Origin: TH-plancto1 sp043777375
Lineage (GTDB): Bacteria; Planctomycetota; Planctomycetia; Planctomycetales; Planctomycetaceae
Length of the DNA stretch: 64,000 nucleotides
Direction of reading: 5' to 3'
Assembly (NCBI GenBank): GCA_043777375.1
Contig: JAYWHX010000195.1
Span: 1 to 64,000 of the forward strand
A program made the translations under genes and the position numbers. The notes under the pieces are model-generated. The model made no database searches and was not told the origin of the DNA. It saw only the letters and a program-made list of their open reading frames with translations. Of this stretch, positions 1-8,108 are shown one piece after another (position 1 is the stretch's first letter; each line of letters starts with the position of its first letter).

Positions 1-120
1 ATGCCTTCGCCCCTTGTGAAACACCAGTCCAGCCCCAACAAACCGTGGAATAATCGATCCTCGATAATCGCACAACGGCTTTTCAAACACGCTCTCAGAG
101 AGATCCGTCTTTCGCGTGGG
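1..120. other. left-edge non-coding sequence
   Basis: No supportable gene lies here. It follows the 3' end of the minus-strand mfnB gene. The plus-strand reading frame that is open through this stretch and on into mfnB is antisense to mfnB and has no recognisable protein features. Confidence 0.5.
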
Positions 121-909
121 CTAAAGCCCACACGACTCATCCCTTCCGCAGAGGCGATTGATCTCGGCGATCAGCATTCCAACAGCTGCAGCAGAGATCG
201 ACGACTCACGAACGCCCGCTTCGCACGCCGCTCCGCGAACGGCGATCACATCGGGTTCGCAGGGCCACAGACGCGGCAAATCGCTGACGGTCACTCGCCC
301 GGCCAGGGCCACCGCGATGTGATGCGAATGAGCATGCGAGACGATCGCCTGCAGCTCGCTCAACGGAATCAGATCGACCAAGCGACCGCTGGACTTATCG
401 AACGTGTCGATCAGAAATGCCCGGCAATCACACTCAATCGCCGCTTGCAAAACTTCGAGGACTGGAGGGGCTTTCGCTCGATCCGCATCTGCATACGCCA
501 CAGCCACCCAGTCGAGCGGCTTGCCTCGCAGCACATCAAACTCCAGTCGCAGCTGTTGCCACAGCACTCGCCAGTGCCGTTCCGAAGCCAAACCTGCCAG
601 CCCGAGCTTGGCGTATTGCAAGTGCGGCGGCAGAACCGGAATCGGGGCATGCTGCCAATCGAGCACCTCGCCTAGTGCCGCACTGATTGCGGTGGGTGAG
701 GTCGCTTTCGCGGTCGCACAAATCAAATACAGATCGGCCAGCGAGGCCATTCCCAGCGCCCCATTCGACGGCTCCTTGATGTCCAGAATCCCCGCTCCCC
801 CGGCCAGGGCGTCGAACGCCTCTTGAGGTGTGCGGACGCTCACCAACAGTTGAGGCGAGACAATTGAATCGGGAGTAAGCCCCACGCTGGGGAGTGACGA
901 AGAAGACAT
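121..909 (-). CDS. mfnB: (5-formylfuran-3-yl)methyl phosphate synthase (MfnB family)
   Basis: This is a DUF556/MfnB family enzyme, which condenses two glyceraldehyde-3-phosphate molecules into the furan precursor of methanofuran. The protein (262 aa from the chosen ATG) has the family N-terminus LLVSVRTPQEAFDAL, the lysine motif GILDIKEPSNGALG, a second conserved lysine in YAKLGLAG, and DTFDKSSGRLVDLIP near the middle. The frame is open 62 codons further upstream, but that stretch overlaps a palindromic repeat and has no family similarity, so the ATG at 909 is preferred. Planctomycetes are known to carry archaeal-type tetrahydromethanopterin/methanofuran C1 genes, and this gene fits that pathway. 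No other C1 gene is in the window. The family call is firm; its use in vivo is inferred. Confidence 0.85.
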   Translation of the reverse strand: MSSSSLPSVGLTPDSIVSPQLLVSVRTPQEAFDALAGGAGILDIKEPSNGALGMASLADLYLICATAKATSPTAISAALGEVLDWQHAPIPVLPPHLQYAKLGLAGLASERHWRVLWQQLRLEFDVLRGKPLDWVAVAYADADRAKAPPVLEVLQAAIECDCRAFLIDTFDKSSGRLVDLIPLSELQAIVSHAHSHHIAVALAGRVTVSDLPRLWPCEPDVIAVRGAACEAGVRESSISAAAVGMLIAEINRLCGRDESCGL

Positions 910-1014
910 CAGCGAACGAGTCCACACGCGGCATTCGGGGCAAAGAGCACGCAGTGTGACACATCCTGTGTTGCGGCGGAATTGAAGGCGGTCAGCCAGA
1001 ACTCGAAACACTCG

Positions 1015-1093
1015 GGCGAGCGTCCGGCGTGAGCTGGATGGGACATCGTGGTACCGTCGCAGAATCAAGGGGGCTGCCGCCGCCACGCTCGCC
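1015..1093. repeat. REP-like inverted repeat, GGCGAGCG...CGCTCGCC family
   Basis: The element opens with GGCGAGCGTCCGGCG and closes with GCCGCCACGCTCGCC, so its ends can pair. A closely similar element with the same order of blocks lies at 34246-34323, and a related one at 46650-46725. It sits upstream of mfnB on the divergent mfnB/AAA+ boundary. Confidence 0.7.
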
Positions 1094-1177
1094 AAACGTC
1101 TTGCTCCCCGCCGCGTCGGCTGACGGCTGACGGCTGGTGCGATAGAGTTCAGCCGCCCCTCTGTTCAGGACACCTCA

Positions 1178-3151
1178 ATGACCACAACGCAACTCCTTGA
1201 CGATCTTCAGGCCCGCATCCGTTCTGGATACCCGGTGCTCTGGCTGCGGACCTACGAAGAAGACCGTTGGGAGGGGCTGCTCGCTTCGATGGCCGAGGAA
1301 CTGGAGTACGGAGTCGTTACGTGGACTTCCACAGTGGGAGCTGCGCCCGCGATCTCGGGCGTGACGACGACGGATCTGTACGAGTTCCTGAACTCGATCG
1401 ATAAGTACCCCGAGGAGCATCTGTTTCTCCTCAAGGATGTCCATCTGAGCCTCACCGACCCGCGCGTAATCCGGCGAGTCCGCGACTTGCTCCCCCAGCT
1501 CACCGCGCGCCGCCAGACGATTCTGTGCATTGGTCCCGTCGAGCAGATTCCGATCGAGTGGATCAAGGACGTGACGCTGATCGAGCTGCCGATCCCGAGC
1601 TTGGACGAGATGCGCGAGGAGCTCGCCAGCGTTCTGTCCGAATGCCGCCCCACGATCGAAGTCGACTCGCGGCAAGAAGAGCATATGGCCAAAGCGGTGA
1701 TGGGTCTGACCGCTCGTGAAGCACGCAAAGCGTTCGCCCGCGCGCTCCACGGACGAGCCAGCATCGACGAGAGCGTCTATGCCGCGCTGGTTGCCGAGAA
1801 ACGGCATATGGTGCAAGGGTCCGACTTGTTGGAGTTCTTTGACCTCGACGAAGGGATCAACGACATCGGGGGACTGGATGGGCTCAAAGACTGGCTGAAG
1901 CAACGGGCCGAAGCGTTCAGCGCCGACGCCCGCGCTCGCGGCATTTCTTTCCCGAAGGGAGTCCTCCTCGCCGGGGTTCAGGGATGCGGAAAAAGCCTCA
2001 GCGCGAAAGCCATCGCCCGTGTGCTGGGGTTCCCTCTCGTGCGTCTGGACCTGTCCAACCTGCTCGATTCCGCGCGCGGGGCGTCCGAGCAGAACTTGCG
2101 CGAAGTGCTGCGGCTGATGGAAACGATCTCGCCGTCGGTGCTGTGGCTCGAAGAAATCGACAAGGCCTTCTCCGGCTTCGACTCCGAAGGCGGCGACCCC
2201 ACAGTCGCCCGGCTGGTGGGGCGATTCCTGACCTGGTTGCAGGAACATACAGCTCCCGTGTTCGTGGTCGCCACTGCCAACAATATCTCGAAGCTGCCGC
2301 CCGAGTTGCTGAGGCGTGGACGCTTCGACGAGCTGTTCTTTATCGACCTGCCGAACTACTACGAGCGGCAGACGATCTTCGCGATCCACCTCAAGAAACG
2401 TGGGTGGAAGCCAGAGAAATTCAGCCTGACCCGACTCTCGGAAGCGACCGATAGCTACAGCGGGGCCGAGATTGAGACGATCGTCAACTCGGCCATCATC
2501 GAAACGTATAGCGCCGGGGGCATGCTGACCGAGGACGACCTCATTACTCAACAGGAACTTCTGGTCCCCCTCTCCAAGACAATGGAGGACCAGATCTTCA
2601 ACCTCCGCGAATGGGCCCGCACCCGCTGCCGCCCCGCCACACCCGACAGCCGTGTGCAGCAAATCATGGAGGAGGAAGAACGTCGCGGCGAAACCAATGT
2701 GGCCGATGGCAGCAAGGGCCGCCCCCAGCTGAAGTGGGTCCAACTCGCCGAGCATGGCCAGTTCGCAGCTGCGGTGATCGAGTACGTGCGTTTCCATGAC
2801 AATACACGGTGGGACAAACTGTTGCAGGACTTCAGCGAGTACACGACCACCTCGGGCGACTTTGGGCTGGTGCTGCGTCACGACACCAAGGTCGTTGCAT
2901 GGACTCGCATGAGCATGGAGTTCGCCGATTGGATTTCGGACTTCATCGCCAAGAAGTTGATCTTCCTGAACCCGACATCGCAGGAGTTCTACAAGGACGC
3001 GAAGCATCCCTCGCTGCCGGTCATCACAGAGCTTCCCGAGAAAAAGATCGACAAGCCGCACTGGATGCCCTTCACACTGCGACTGGTGCCGCCATCGATG
3101 GGGAGTGGCCAGTTCGGCAGAGTGGCGCGGATTCGATTGGGACGCGGGTAA
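1178..3151 (+). CDS. AAA+ ATPase, Ycf46-like
   Basis: This 657-aa protein has an N-terminal alpha/beta region (about 1-220) beginning LLDDLQARIRSGYPVLWL, as in the Ycf46 family of cyanobacteria and plastids, followed by one AAA+ module. The module has Walker A GVQGCGKS near residue 266, Walker B VLWLEEIDKAF near 321, and an arginine-finger segment LLRRGRFDELFF near 377. The lid ends near 465. The last 190 residues form a C-terminal extension beyond the usual Ycf46 length of about 500; I recognise no domain in it. No signal peptide or membrane segment is visible, so it should be cytosolic. Ycf46 has been linked to CO2/photosynthesis regulation in cyanobacteria, which cannot be carried over here. 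It is divergent from mfnB, with about 270 bp between the two starts. Confidence 0.8.
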   Translation: MTTTQLLDDLQARIRSGYPVLWLRTYEEDRWEGLLASMAEELEYGVVTWTSTVGAAPAISGVTTTDLYEFLNSIDKYPEEHLFLLKDVHLSLTDPRVIRRVRDLLPQLTARRQTILCIGPVEQIPIEWIKDVTLIELPIPSLDEMREELASVLSECRPTIEVDSRQEEHMAKAVMGLTAREARKAFARALHGRASIDESVYAALVAEKRHMVQGSDLLEFFDLDEGINDIGGLDGLKDWLKQRAEAFSADARARGISFPKGVLLAGVQGCGKSLSAKAIARVLGFPLVRLDLSNLLDSARGASEQNLREVLRLMETISPSVLWLEEIDKAFSGFDSEGGDPTVARLVGRFLTWLQEHTAPVFVVATANNISKLPPELLRRGRFDELFFIDLPNYYERQTIFAIHLKKRGWKPEKFSLTRLSEATDSYSGAEIETIVNSAIIETYSAGGMLTEDDLITQQELLVPLSKTMEDQIFNLREWARTRCRPATPDSRVQQIMEEEERRGETNVADGSKGRPQLKWVQLAEHGQFAAAVIEYVRFHDNTRWDKLLQDFSEYTTTSGDFGLVLRHDTKVVAWTRMSMEFADWISDFIAKKLIFLNPTSQEFYKDAKHPSLPVITELPEKKIDKPHWMPFTLRLVPPSMGSGQFGRVARIRLGRG

Positions 3152-3407
3152 CTCGATGCAGAGTGTGATGTTTCACGCAGGTTCGGGCCAAACGCTTCCC
3201 AACCACGGGCTTCGAATACCGCCGCACGTCTCAAGCGTGCCCGGCTATGACGACATCCCGTCAACTCACATGTGGCTCGCACTGCAATTCTATTCCAAAT
3301 TGAACAGAAGGTCGCCAAAGAAGCCAAGGGTTCAAAGGGAGGCGTCTGTTCTTCCTTAACGATCTTCTGTTCAACATCGAATCGGGAAGTGACCTCAGTT
3401 CAGTGCC

Positions 3408-4862
3408 TTACTCCGCTAACCCCTTCGCGAACGCCTCCGCTGGCAGATCCTTGCCCGTAATCGCTTTGAATTGGGCGCTAATCTGATCGACGTACACCGC
3501 CTGCGGCTCGATGATTCGGCAGCCGCGCTCGCGGGCTTCGACAAACAGCGGGTGTTCGCGCGGGGGGTCCGAGACATCGAGCACCGCATGATTCGCGCGG
3601 AACAGCGAGGGGTTCACATTGCCCGCGTGTTGACCGCATTCCAGATTCCGATCCGCGATGACGATTACATCGGCCAGAGTGTCATACAGCTGGGCGAATG
3701 GCACTAGGCGGCACTGGTTCGCGGTGGCGATCTTCTGCGACTCCTTGTCCTTTGGCCCACAGATGCTGACCATGCCTTTCCGCTGGGTCACTCCGTAGAC
3801 CATTGATTGGGCCATGCCGCCGTTGCCAAGTACGAGGACATTCTGCCGCTCCAGGGCCCGCTTCCCGTCGCCGCTGGCGAAGGAGCTTTCCAGTGCCCGC
3901 AGCCCGCTGCGCCACAGCGTGTTGTACCCGTGCCATCCTTCATCGCGCCGCAGCAGCAGATCGATGTACTCGCTTTGGGCGTCGTGCTTGTCGATATGCT
4001 CGGCGAGTGGCAGCAGCCGCTGGCCGTTGCCTTCGCTGACGAGGATCGCCTTGATCTTCAGGGCGTCCAGCATCTTCTTCAGCAGCTTCACGTCGCCCAG
4101 TTCAATCGGCAGGCAACGCACGTTGACGCCAATCTGCTTGAAGGCAGCGTTCAGGATGCGCGTGGTGATCGATTGCGTCTCGCCGAACCCGGCAATGGCG
4201 ACGAAGGCAGTCGACTTGTCGATCTCGCGGCAAGCATATGTCTCATCGAGCTCAAACACCGTCGCCTGTCCGGGGAAGGCTTCCAGCCCCTGCTCCAAAG
4301 CGGCATAGATCCACGGCGAACCGTACTTCTGACCGAGTAGCGAAAACGTCAGGTCCGCCCGCCCGAGCCCCATGCCCACGATCGGTAGTCGGCGCTTCTG
4401 GCTGACGGCGACCAGCAGCGGCCACGCATCATCGAGCGTCGGCGTCGGCCATGTGAACTTCACGATATCGGCGTTGGCGTTCGCGGCCTCGTCAAAAATC
4501 GAGTCGATGTCGGACTCGGGATGGTCCATGCGGGTAAAGCTGATGACCCGCTGGGTCTTGCCGAAGCGAGGGATCTTGGGAGCTGTGTCGAGATCGAGCT
4601 CGATGTAGGCGGGTCCGGCGACGATCGCCTGCCGCAACAGAGCCATCCGTTCCTGCTCGCTGCCATCGAACTGCCCGCCGTCTTGTTTGCGACGGCAGGA
4701 GACAATGATCGGCTTATCGAACCCCGTGATCAAATCCTTGACATCGGGTTCTTTGATCAGATGGTCGAGTGCCAATTCCACGACATCGGCGTAACGGCAC
4801 GCATTCAGGATGTCGACCTTGGCCAAGGTCCGCGATGTCGGAGCAACGGTGATGCAGATCAT
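3408..4862 (-). CDS. AroDE-like fusion: type I dehydroquinase domain plus shikimate dehydrogenase-like domain
   Basis: The 484-aa protein joins a type I 3-dehydroquinate dehydratase-like domain (about 1-210) to a shikimate dehydrogenase-like domain (about 215-484). In the first half the Schiff-base lysine (VKFTW, Lys135), the general-base histidine (MDHPES, His114) and the GSP...PGQ closing motif are present. By eye, the usual substrate arginines of ElRvD and of the SR pair near position 175 are replaced. In the second half the nucleotide motif LGNGGMAQ (345-352) and the C-terminal Gln-bearing VDQISAQF are present. The catalytic lysine motif NVTxPxK reads LVSEGNGQ, and the catalytic aspartate of GxNTDG reads GYNTLW. 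The fold assignment is good. Shikimate dehydrogenase activity is doubtful, so no gene symbol is given. Confidence 0.75.
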   Translation of the reverse strand: MICITVAPTSRTLAKVDILNACRYADVVELALDHLIKEPDVKDLITGFDKPIIVSCRRKQDGGQFDGSEQERMALLRQAIVAGPAYIELDLDTAPKIPRFGKTQRVISFTRMDHPESDIDSIFDEAANANADIVKFTWPTPTLDDAWPLLVAVSQKRRLPIVGMGLGRADLTFSLLGQKYGSPWIYAALEQGLEAFPGQATVFELDETYACREIDKSTAFVAIAGFGETQSITTRILNAAFKQIGVNVRCLPIELGDVKLLKKMLDALKIKAILVSEGNGQRLLPLAEHIDKHDAQSEYIDLLLRRDEGWHGYNTLWRSGLRALESSFASGDGKRALERQNVLVLGNGGMAQSMVYGVTQRKGMVSICGPKDKESQKIATANQCRLVPFAQLYDTLADVIVIADRNLECGQHAGNVNPSLFRANHAVLDVSDPPREHPLFVEARERGCRIIEPQAVYVDQISAQFKAITGKDLPAEAFAKGLAE

Positions 4863-5030
4863 GAGATTCCGCCGGAGTGGGGAACGAAGTCAGGGTCGAC
4901 GAATGAAAGGATTCGACCCAGTTGTTGATATTCGCACACGAGTACGCGAATTGCCACTCGTGCTGGGGTGAGAATGCCCACTCGCAGCAGACATCACCCC
5001 GCTTGTCGGTGTGATTCCCTCGCTTGTGCG

Positions 5031-5264
5031 CTACCGGGAGTTCTCGGGAGGTTCGTGATTTGTCTTCATCATAATCGAGAAAACCAAAGCTGCGACATTG
5101 CTGACTAAACCGACAAACAAGCTCCCAGTGAAGATTGCTCTGTTGATGTTCTCGTTCGCAGTAAACGGGATTGGTGCAGGTTTATCGTCGCCCATTCCAA
5201 TCACGAACACTCCATAGGCAATGAAAGCGAAATAATAGAGCACCGGAACGATGAATCTTCTCAT
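5031..5264 (-). CDS. small two-helix membrane protein, unknown function
   Basis: A 77-aa protein from the ATG at 5264 (MRRFIVPVLYY). It has two hydrophobic helices (about 3-23 and 45-67) separated by a polar loop containing GDDKPAPIPFTANENI, and a short charged tail. The open frame extends 15 codons further upstream with no supporting features. I recognise no family. It stands alone on the minus strand between the AroDE-like gene and the ABC permease. Confidence 0.5.
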   Translation of the reverse strand: MRRFIVPVLYYFAFIAYGVFVIGMGDDKPAPIPFTANENINRAIFTGSLFVGLVSNVAALVFSIMMKTNHEPPENSR

Positions 5265-5445
5265 AGCGTACCCTTGTTCGACTCTGTCCCGTGCGGAGCT
5301 TGGAACCAAGGTTAAATGATGTCACTGGCGAATGAGCCTTCGCATCCCCGCAGAGCTGTCAAAATGATCCGGTGGTGTCGCTCCGGTTGACCACCGGCTA
5401 ATTTCTACGACCTGTGCAGGGGTTGATGTCCCCCAGTTCGGCCTC

Positions 5446-6285
5446 TCACACTGTCGGACGCCGCGTCATCCACACTCCCAGCGAGACACATACCGCTGCG
5501 AACCCGGCGCTAACGGCGAGGCTCACCGGAAGCGACGGGAGCCCTTCGGTTCCGCCCTGGCCGATCACATGCCGCAGCGCTGCTAACCCATACGACAGCG
5601 GATTCACGGCCACCACCCAGCTGAGCCACTGGCTGCCGCCCGGAGGAAAGAAGGCTCCAGACAACAGCCACATCGGCATCAGCAGGACGCTCATGATGCC
5701 GTGAAACCCTTGCACGGAATCGATCTTCCACGCGAAGAGAAACCCTAGCCCGGCCATCCCCAGCCCGGTGAGAAACAACACTCCCGTCATCGCCAGAGCC
5801 TGCCCCAGAGAGAACCCCAGAGACATCTCCGGAGCCAATCCCACATACTGCAGCAACGGGGCCGACCACAGGAACAGCATCGCCTGCGACAGGGCCAGCA
5901 GCGCTCCTCCGCAGAGTTTCCCTAGGACCAGGGAGAGCCGCGGCACCGGAGACGCCAAGACCCCCTGCAGGAACCCCTCGTTGCGATCCTGGATCACCGA
6001 GATCGACGAGAAGATCGACGTGAACAGCACGATCATCAGCGCTGCTCCCGGCAAGAAATACTCCTGAAACGACACGCTGCCCCCCGACGCAGCTGCCATG
6101 CGAAATGAACCGCTAAGCCCAGCGCCAAACAACACCCAGAAGATCACCGGCTGGGCGAGGGCACCGACCACGCGCGATCGCTGACGAAAGAACCGCACGA
6201 ACTCCCGCTCGACGAGCGTCGCGATCGGGAGGACGTATGAGCCGTAGAAACCGGGGTCAGGGATTGATGTGGAGTTTGCGTTCAT
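5446..6285 (-). CDS. ABC-2 type transporter permease
   Basis: A 279-aa integral membrane protein with about six hydrophobic helices and an ABC-2 family start (LVEREFVRFFRQRSRVVGAL), followed by QPVIFWVLFGAGL. The FQEYFLPGAALMIVLFTSIF segment and the downstream GFLQGVLASPVPRL region are typical of the DrrB/NodJ-like ABC-2 permeases. It lies about 295 bp downstream of an ABC ATPase on the same strand, the normal partner of such a permease. The substrate is unknown. The pair follows the oxidase operon, so a role in assembly or stress around the respiratory chain is possible but not shown. Confidence 0.85.
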   Translation of the reverse strand: MNANSTSIPDPGFYGSYVLPIATLVEREFVRFFRQRSRVVGALAQPVIFWVLFGAGLSGSFRMAAASGGSVSFQEYFLPGAALMIVLFTSIFSSISVIQDRNEGFLQGVLASPVPRLSLVLGKLCGGALLALSQAMLFLWSAPLLQYVGLAPEMSLGFSLGQALAMTGVLFLTGLGMAGLGFLFAWKIDSVQGFHGIMSVLLMPMWLLSGAFFPPGGSQWLSWVVAVNPLSYGLAALRHVIGQGGTEGLPSLPVSLAVSAGFAAVCVSLGVWMTRRPTV

Positions 6286-6311
6286 AAGGTTCTCTCAAGG
6301 GATAGTTCCAT

Positions 6312-6498
6312 GTCCCGTCAGGGACACCCCGACACTAGCCCACCGATTCAACGGTGGGGCACCGGGCAACTCCACATCGACTCTCAGCCCCAGCGGGGCG
6401 GCAGAATTCTGTCGTCCCTGACGGGACTCGATGTGCAGTCGTGGCATCTTGTCCCACCGTTGAAACGGTGGGCTATTATCGAGCGTCCCTGGCGGGAC
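6312..6498. repeat. composite repeat with four short hairpins (copy 1)
   Basis: This block fills most of the gap between the ABC ATPase and permease genes. In order it holds GTCCCGTCAGGGAC, the palindrome GCCCACCGATTCAACGGTGG, CAGCCCCAGCGGGGC, the palindrome CCCACCGTTGAAACGGTGGG and GTCCCTGGCGGGAC. The same order of hairpins recurs at 48780-48993 with a different spacer, so this is a dispersed composite element rather than chance palindromes. Confidence 0.75.
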
Positions 6499-6579
6499 GC
6501 AGACGGACTCAGCGATGTGAAACTCAGCAATTCGTTCGGGACGCACTCCTCCTCCGGGCTGACAATTCCCGATTCCGGG

Positions 6580-7518
6580 TTACTTCTCATCCCAGAATCG
6601 GTGCCCGGTGGCCCGGATGAACACGTCTTCCAGTGTCGGTTTCCCCAGCGTGATCGACCGAATCTCGGCAGAGAATTCGCTCGTGAGCGTGTGGACCAGC
6701 TTCGCCCCCTCGGGAGCTTCGATCCGCAGCTGCGTTTCGAACAGCTGGGGGGTGAGGTGCAGTGTGCGAATGATCTGTTGGTTGAGCTGGGCGGCGCGTT
6801 CGGCGTCATACGCCTGGATCGTGATACAGTCGCCGCCGATGCTCGACCTCAGCTCGTCGGGCGTGCCAATCGCGGCCAGCTTACCGCGATCGAGGATGGC
6901 CAGCCGGTCGCACTTCTCGGCCTCTTCCATCATGTGGGTTGTGACCAGCACAGTCACGCCCGACTCGGCTCGCAGGCTTTGCAGGGCTCGCCAGAGATCA
7001 AACCTCGCTCCGGGATCAAGCCCTGTACTCGGCTCGTCGAGCAGCAGCACACGTGGCTCGTGCAGCAGGCTCTTGGCGATCTCGACCCGCCGCTTCAGAC
7101 CACCGGAGAGCGTTTGCACAATGTCATTTGCCCGGTCCGCGATCTGGAACCGCTCCATCTGAGCAGCCACTCTCTCGCGAAGGACAGCCCCCGACAGCCC
7201 GTACAAGCGACCCTGATAAACGATATTCTCGCGCACGGTGAGCTTGATATCGACGCTGGGCGACTGGAACGTCACGCCGATCAAGCGGCGGACCTCGTCC
7301 GGTTGCGAGCGGACATCAAACCCCGCAACCGACAGCTCGCCCGATTGCACGGGCATCAGCGTGGTCAGAAGCTTAAACAGCGTCGTCTTGCCGCCGCCAT
7401 TGGGGCCGAGTAAGCCGAAGATCTCGCCCGGCTGCACCGCGAATGACAGATCGTCGAGCGCAGTGCGATCGCCATAGCGATGAAAGACGGAATCGATCGT
7501 GATGGCAGGATTCGGCAT
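6580..7518 (-). CDS. ABC transporter ATP-binding protein (ABC-2/DrrA-like)
   Basis: A 312-aa ATPase from the ATG at 7518; an in-frame start 7 codons upstream is possible but lies in a repeat. It has Walker A GPNGGGKTT, Q-loop VTFQSPSVD, signature LSGGLKRRVEIA, Walker B VLLLDEPSTGLDPG and H-loop TTH. The C-terminal tail (RSITLGKPTLEDVFIRATG) is the DrrA-type extension found in ABC-2 drug/polymer exporters. Its partner permease lies downstream on the same strand. It follows subunit IV of the oxidase by about 140 bp containing a hairpin repeat, so it may or may not share the oxidase transcript. Confidence 0.9.
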   Translation of the reverse strand: MPNPAITIDSVFHRYGDRTALDDLSFAVQPGEIFGLLGPNGGGKTTLFKLLTTLMPVQSGELSVAGFDVRSQPDEVRRLIGVTFQSPSVDIKLTVRENIVYQGRLYGLSGAVLRERVAAQMERFQIADRANDIVQTLSGGLKRRVEIAKSLLHEPRVLLLDEPSTGLDPGARFDLWRALQSLRAESGVTVLVTTHMMEEAEKCDRLAILDRGKLAAIGTPDELRSSIGGDCITIQAYDAERAAQLNQQIIRTLHLTPQLFETQLRIEAPEGAKLVHTLTSEFSAEIRSITLGKPTLEDVFIRATGHRFWDEK

Positions 7519-7529
7519 GGTTGTCCGTG

Positions 7530-7646
7530 GGACGGGCACATTGGCCCGTCCAAGTTGGGCATCCGATCAAAGCCAAACGTGACCTTGGATTACTCAAATC
7601 TAGTGTTCCGTCAATCGTCCAGAGGGACGGGCCAATGTGCCCGCCC
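7530..7646. repeat. paired GGACGGGC/GCCCGTCC hairpins between cox subunit IV and the ABC genes
   Basis: There are two hairpin-forming copies: GGACGGGCACATTGGCCCGTCC at 7530-7551 (22 bases, given here in its two arms GGACGGGC and GCCCGTCC) and a related GGACGGGCCAATGTGCCCG at 7625-7643. The latter is close to a reverse-oriented copy, so the two can also pair with each other. A third member is at 29531-29552. The block could attenuate or terminate the respiratory transcript. Confidence 0.65.
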
Positions 7647-7656
7647 CACTTCACGC

Positions 7657-8055
7657 TCAGTGCCCGTGTTTCTCTTCGGGAGCAGGCACGACGGGGGTGG
7701 TTGGCAAGTTATTGAACTGTGGCACATCGGGGGTGTAGTAGTGCAATCCAATGTCAGGTGTCAGTGCGACCATCAGTCCGATCGCCAGGATCGTTGTCGG
7801 CAGCAGGATAATGAACTTCCAATTCCCCTCGAACTTCAAATGCATAAAGTAGGTCAGGACAAACAGTGCCTTCGCCACAGCGACGGACAGCACCAAGAAG
7901 ACAATCACCCAGCGCATCGACTGCACCTCGAACAGGTCAAGGACAATCGAGATTCCCGTGCAGACGCACAGCGCGATAAAGATGGCAAAGTAATTCACGT
8001 GCGGGTGAGCGTCGTGAGCCTGCGCGGTATCGTGAGTGGCAGCTTCGTGGGACAT
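7657..8055 (-). CDS. cytochrome c oxidase subunit IV (prokaryotic type)
   Basis: A 132-aa membrane protein with three hydrophobic helices, in the CyoD/CtaF-like subunit IV family. The helices are around VNYFAIFIALCVCTGISIVL, WVIVFLVLSVAVAKALFVL and FIILLPTTILAIGLMVAL. The motif AKALFVLTYFMHLKFE matches the family signature. The N-terminus and C-terminus are His-rich (TAQAHDAHPH and EEKHGH). The ATG at 8055 starts the family-like sequence MSHEAATHD; an upstream in-frame start lies in low-complexity intergenic DNA. It follows subunit III by about 50 bp in the same direction and is the last structural oxidase gene of the cluster. Confidence 0.85.
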   Translation of the reverse strand: MSHEAATHDTAQAHDAHPHVNYFAIFIALCVCTGISIVLDLFEVQSMRWVIVFLVLSVAVAKALFVLTYFMHLKFEGNWKFIILLPTTILAIGLMVALTPDIGLHYYTPDVPQFNNLPTTPVVPAPEEKHGH

Positions 8056-8108
8056 GAGCGGGTTCCTGACTGAAAACTGACGACTGAACACTGAGAACTT
8101 TCACTGCC

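Noticed and set aside
1..675. Long plus-strand open frame opposite mfnB
   Set aside because: It is antisense to mfnB, which has clear family motifs on the minus strand. The translated plus-strand protein is rich in Arg, His and Gln without any recognisable pattern.
1175..3061. 628-codon minus-strand open frame opposite the AAA+ gene
   Set aside because: Antisense to a gene with intact Walker motifs; the long frame follows from codon-position bias in GC-rich DNA.
6310..7413. 367-codon plus-strand open frame through the ABC ATPase gene
   Set aside because: Antisense to a complete ABC ATPase and starting inside the composite repeat.
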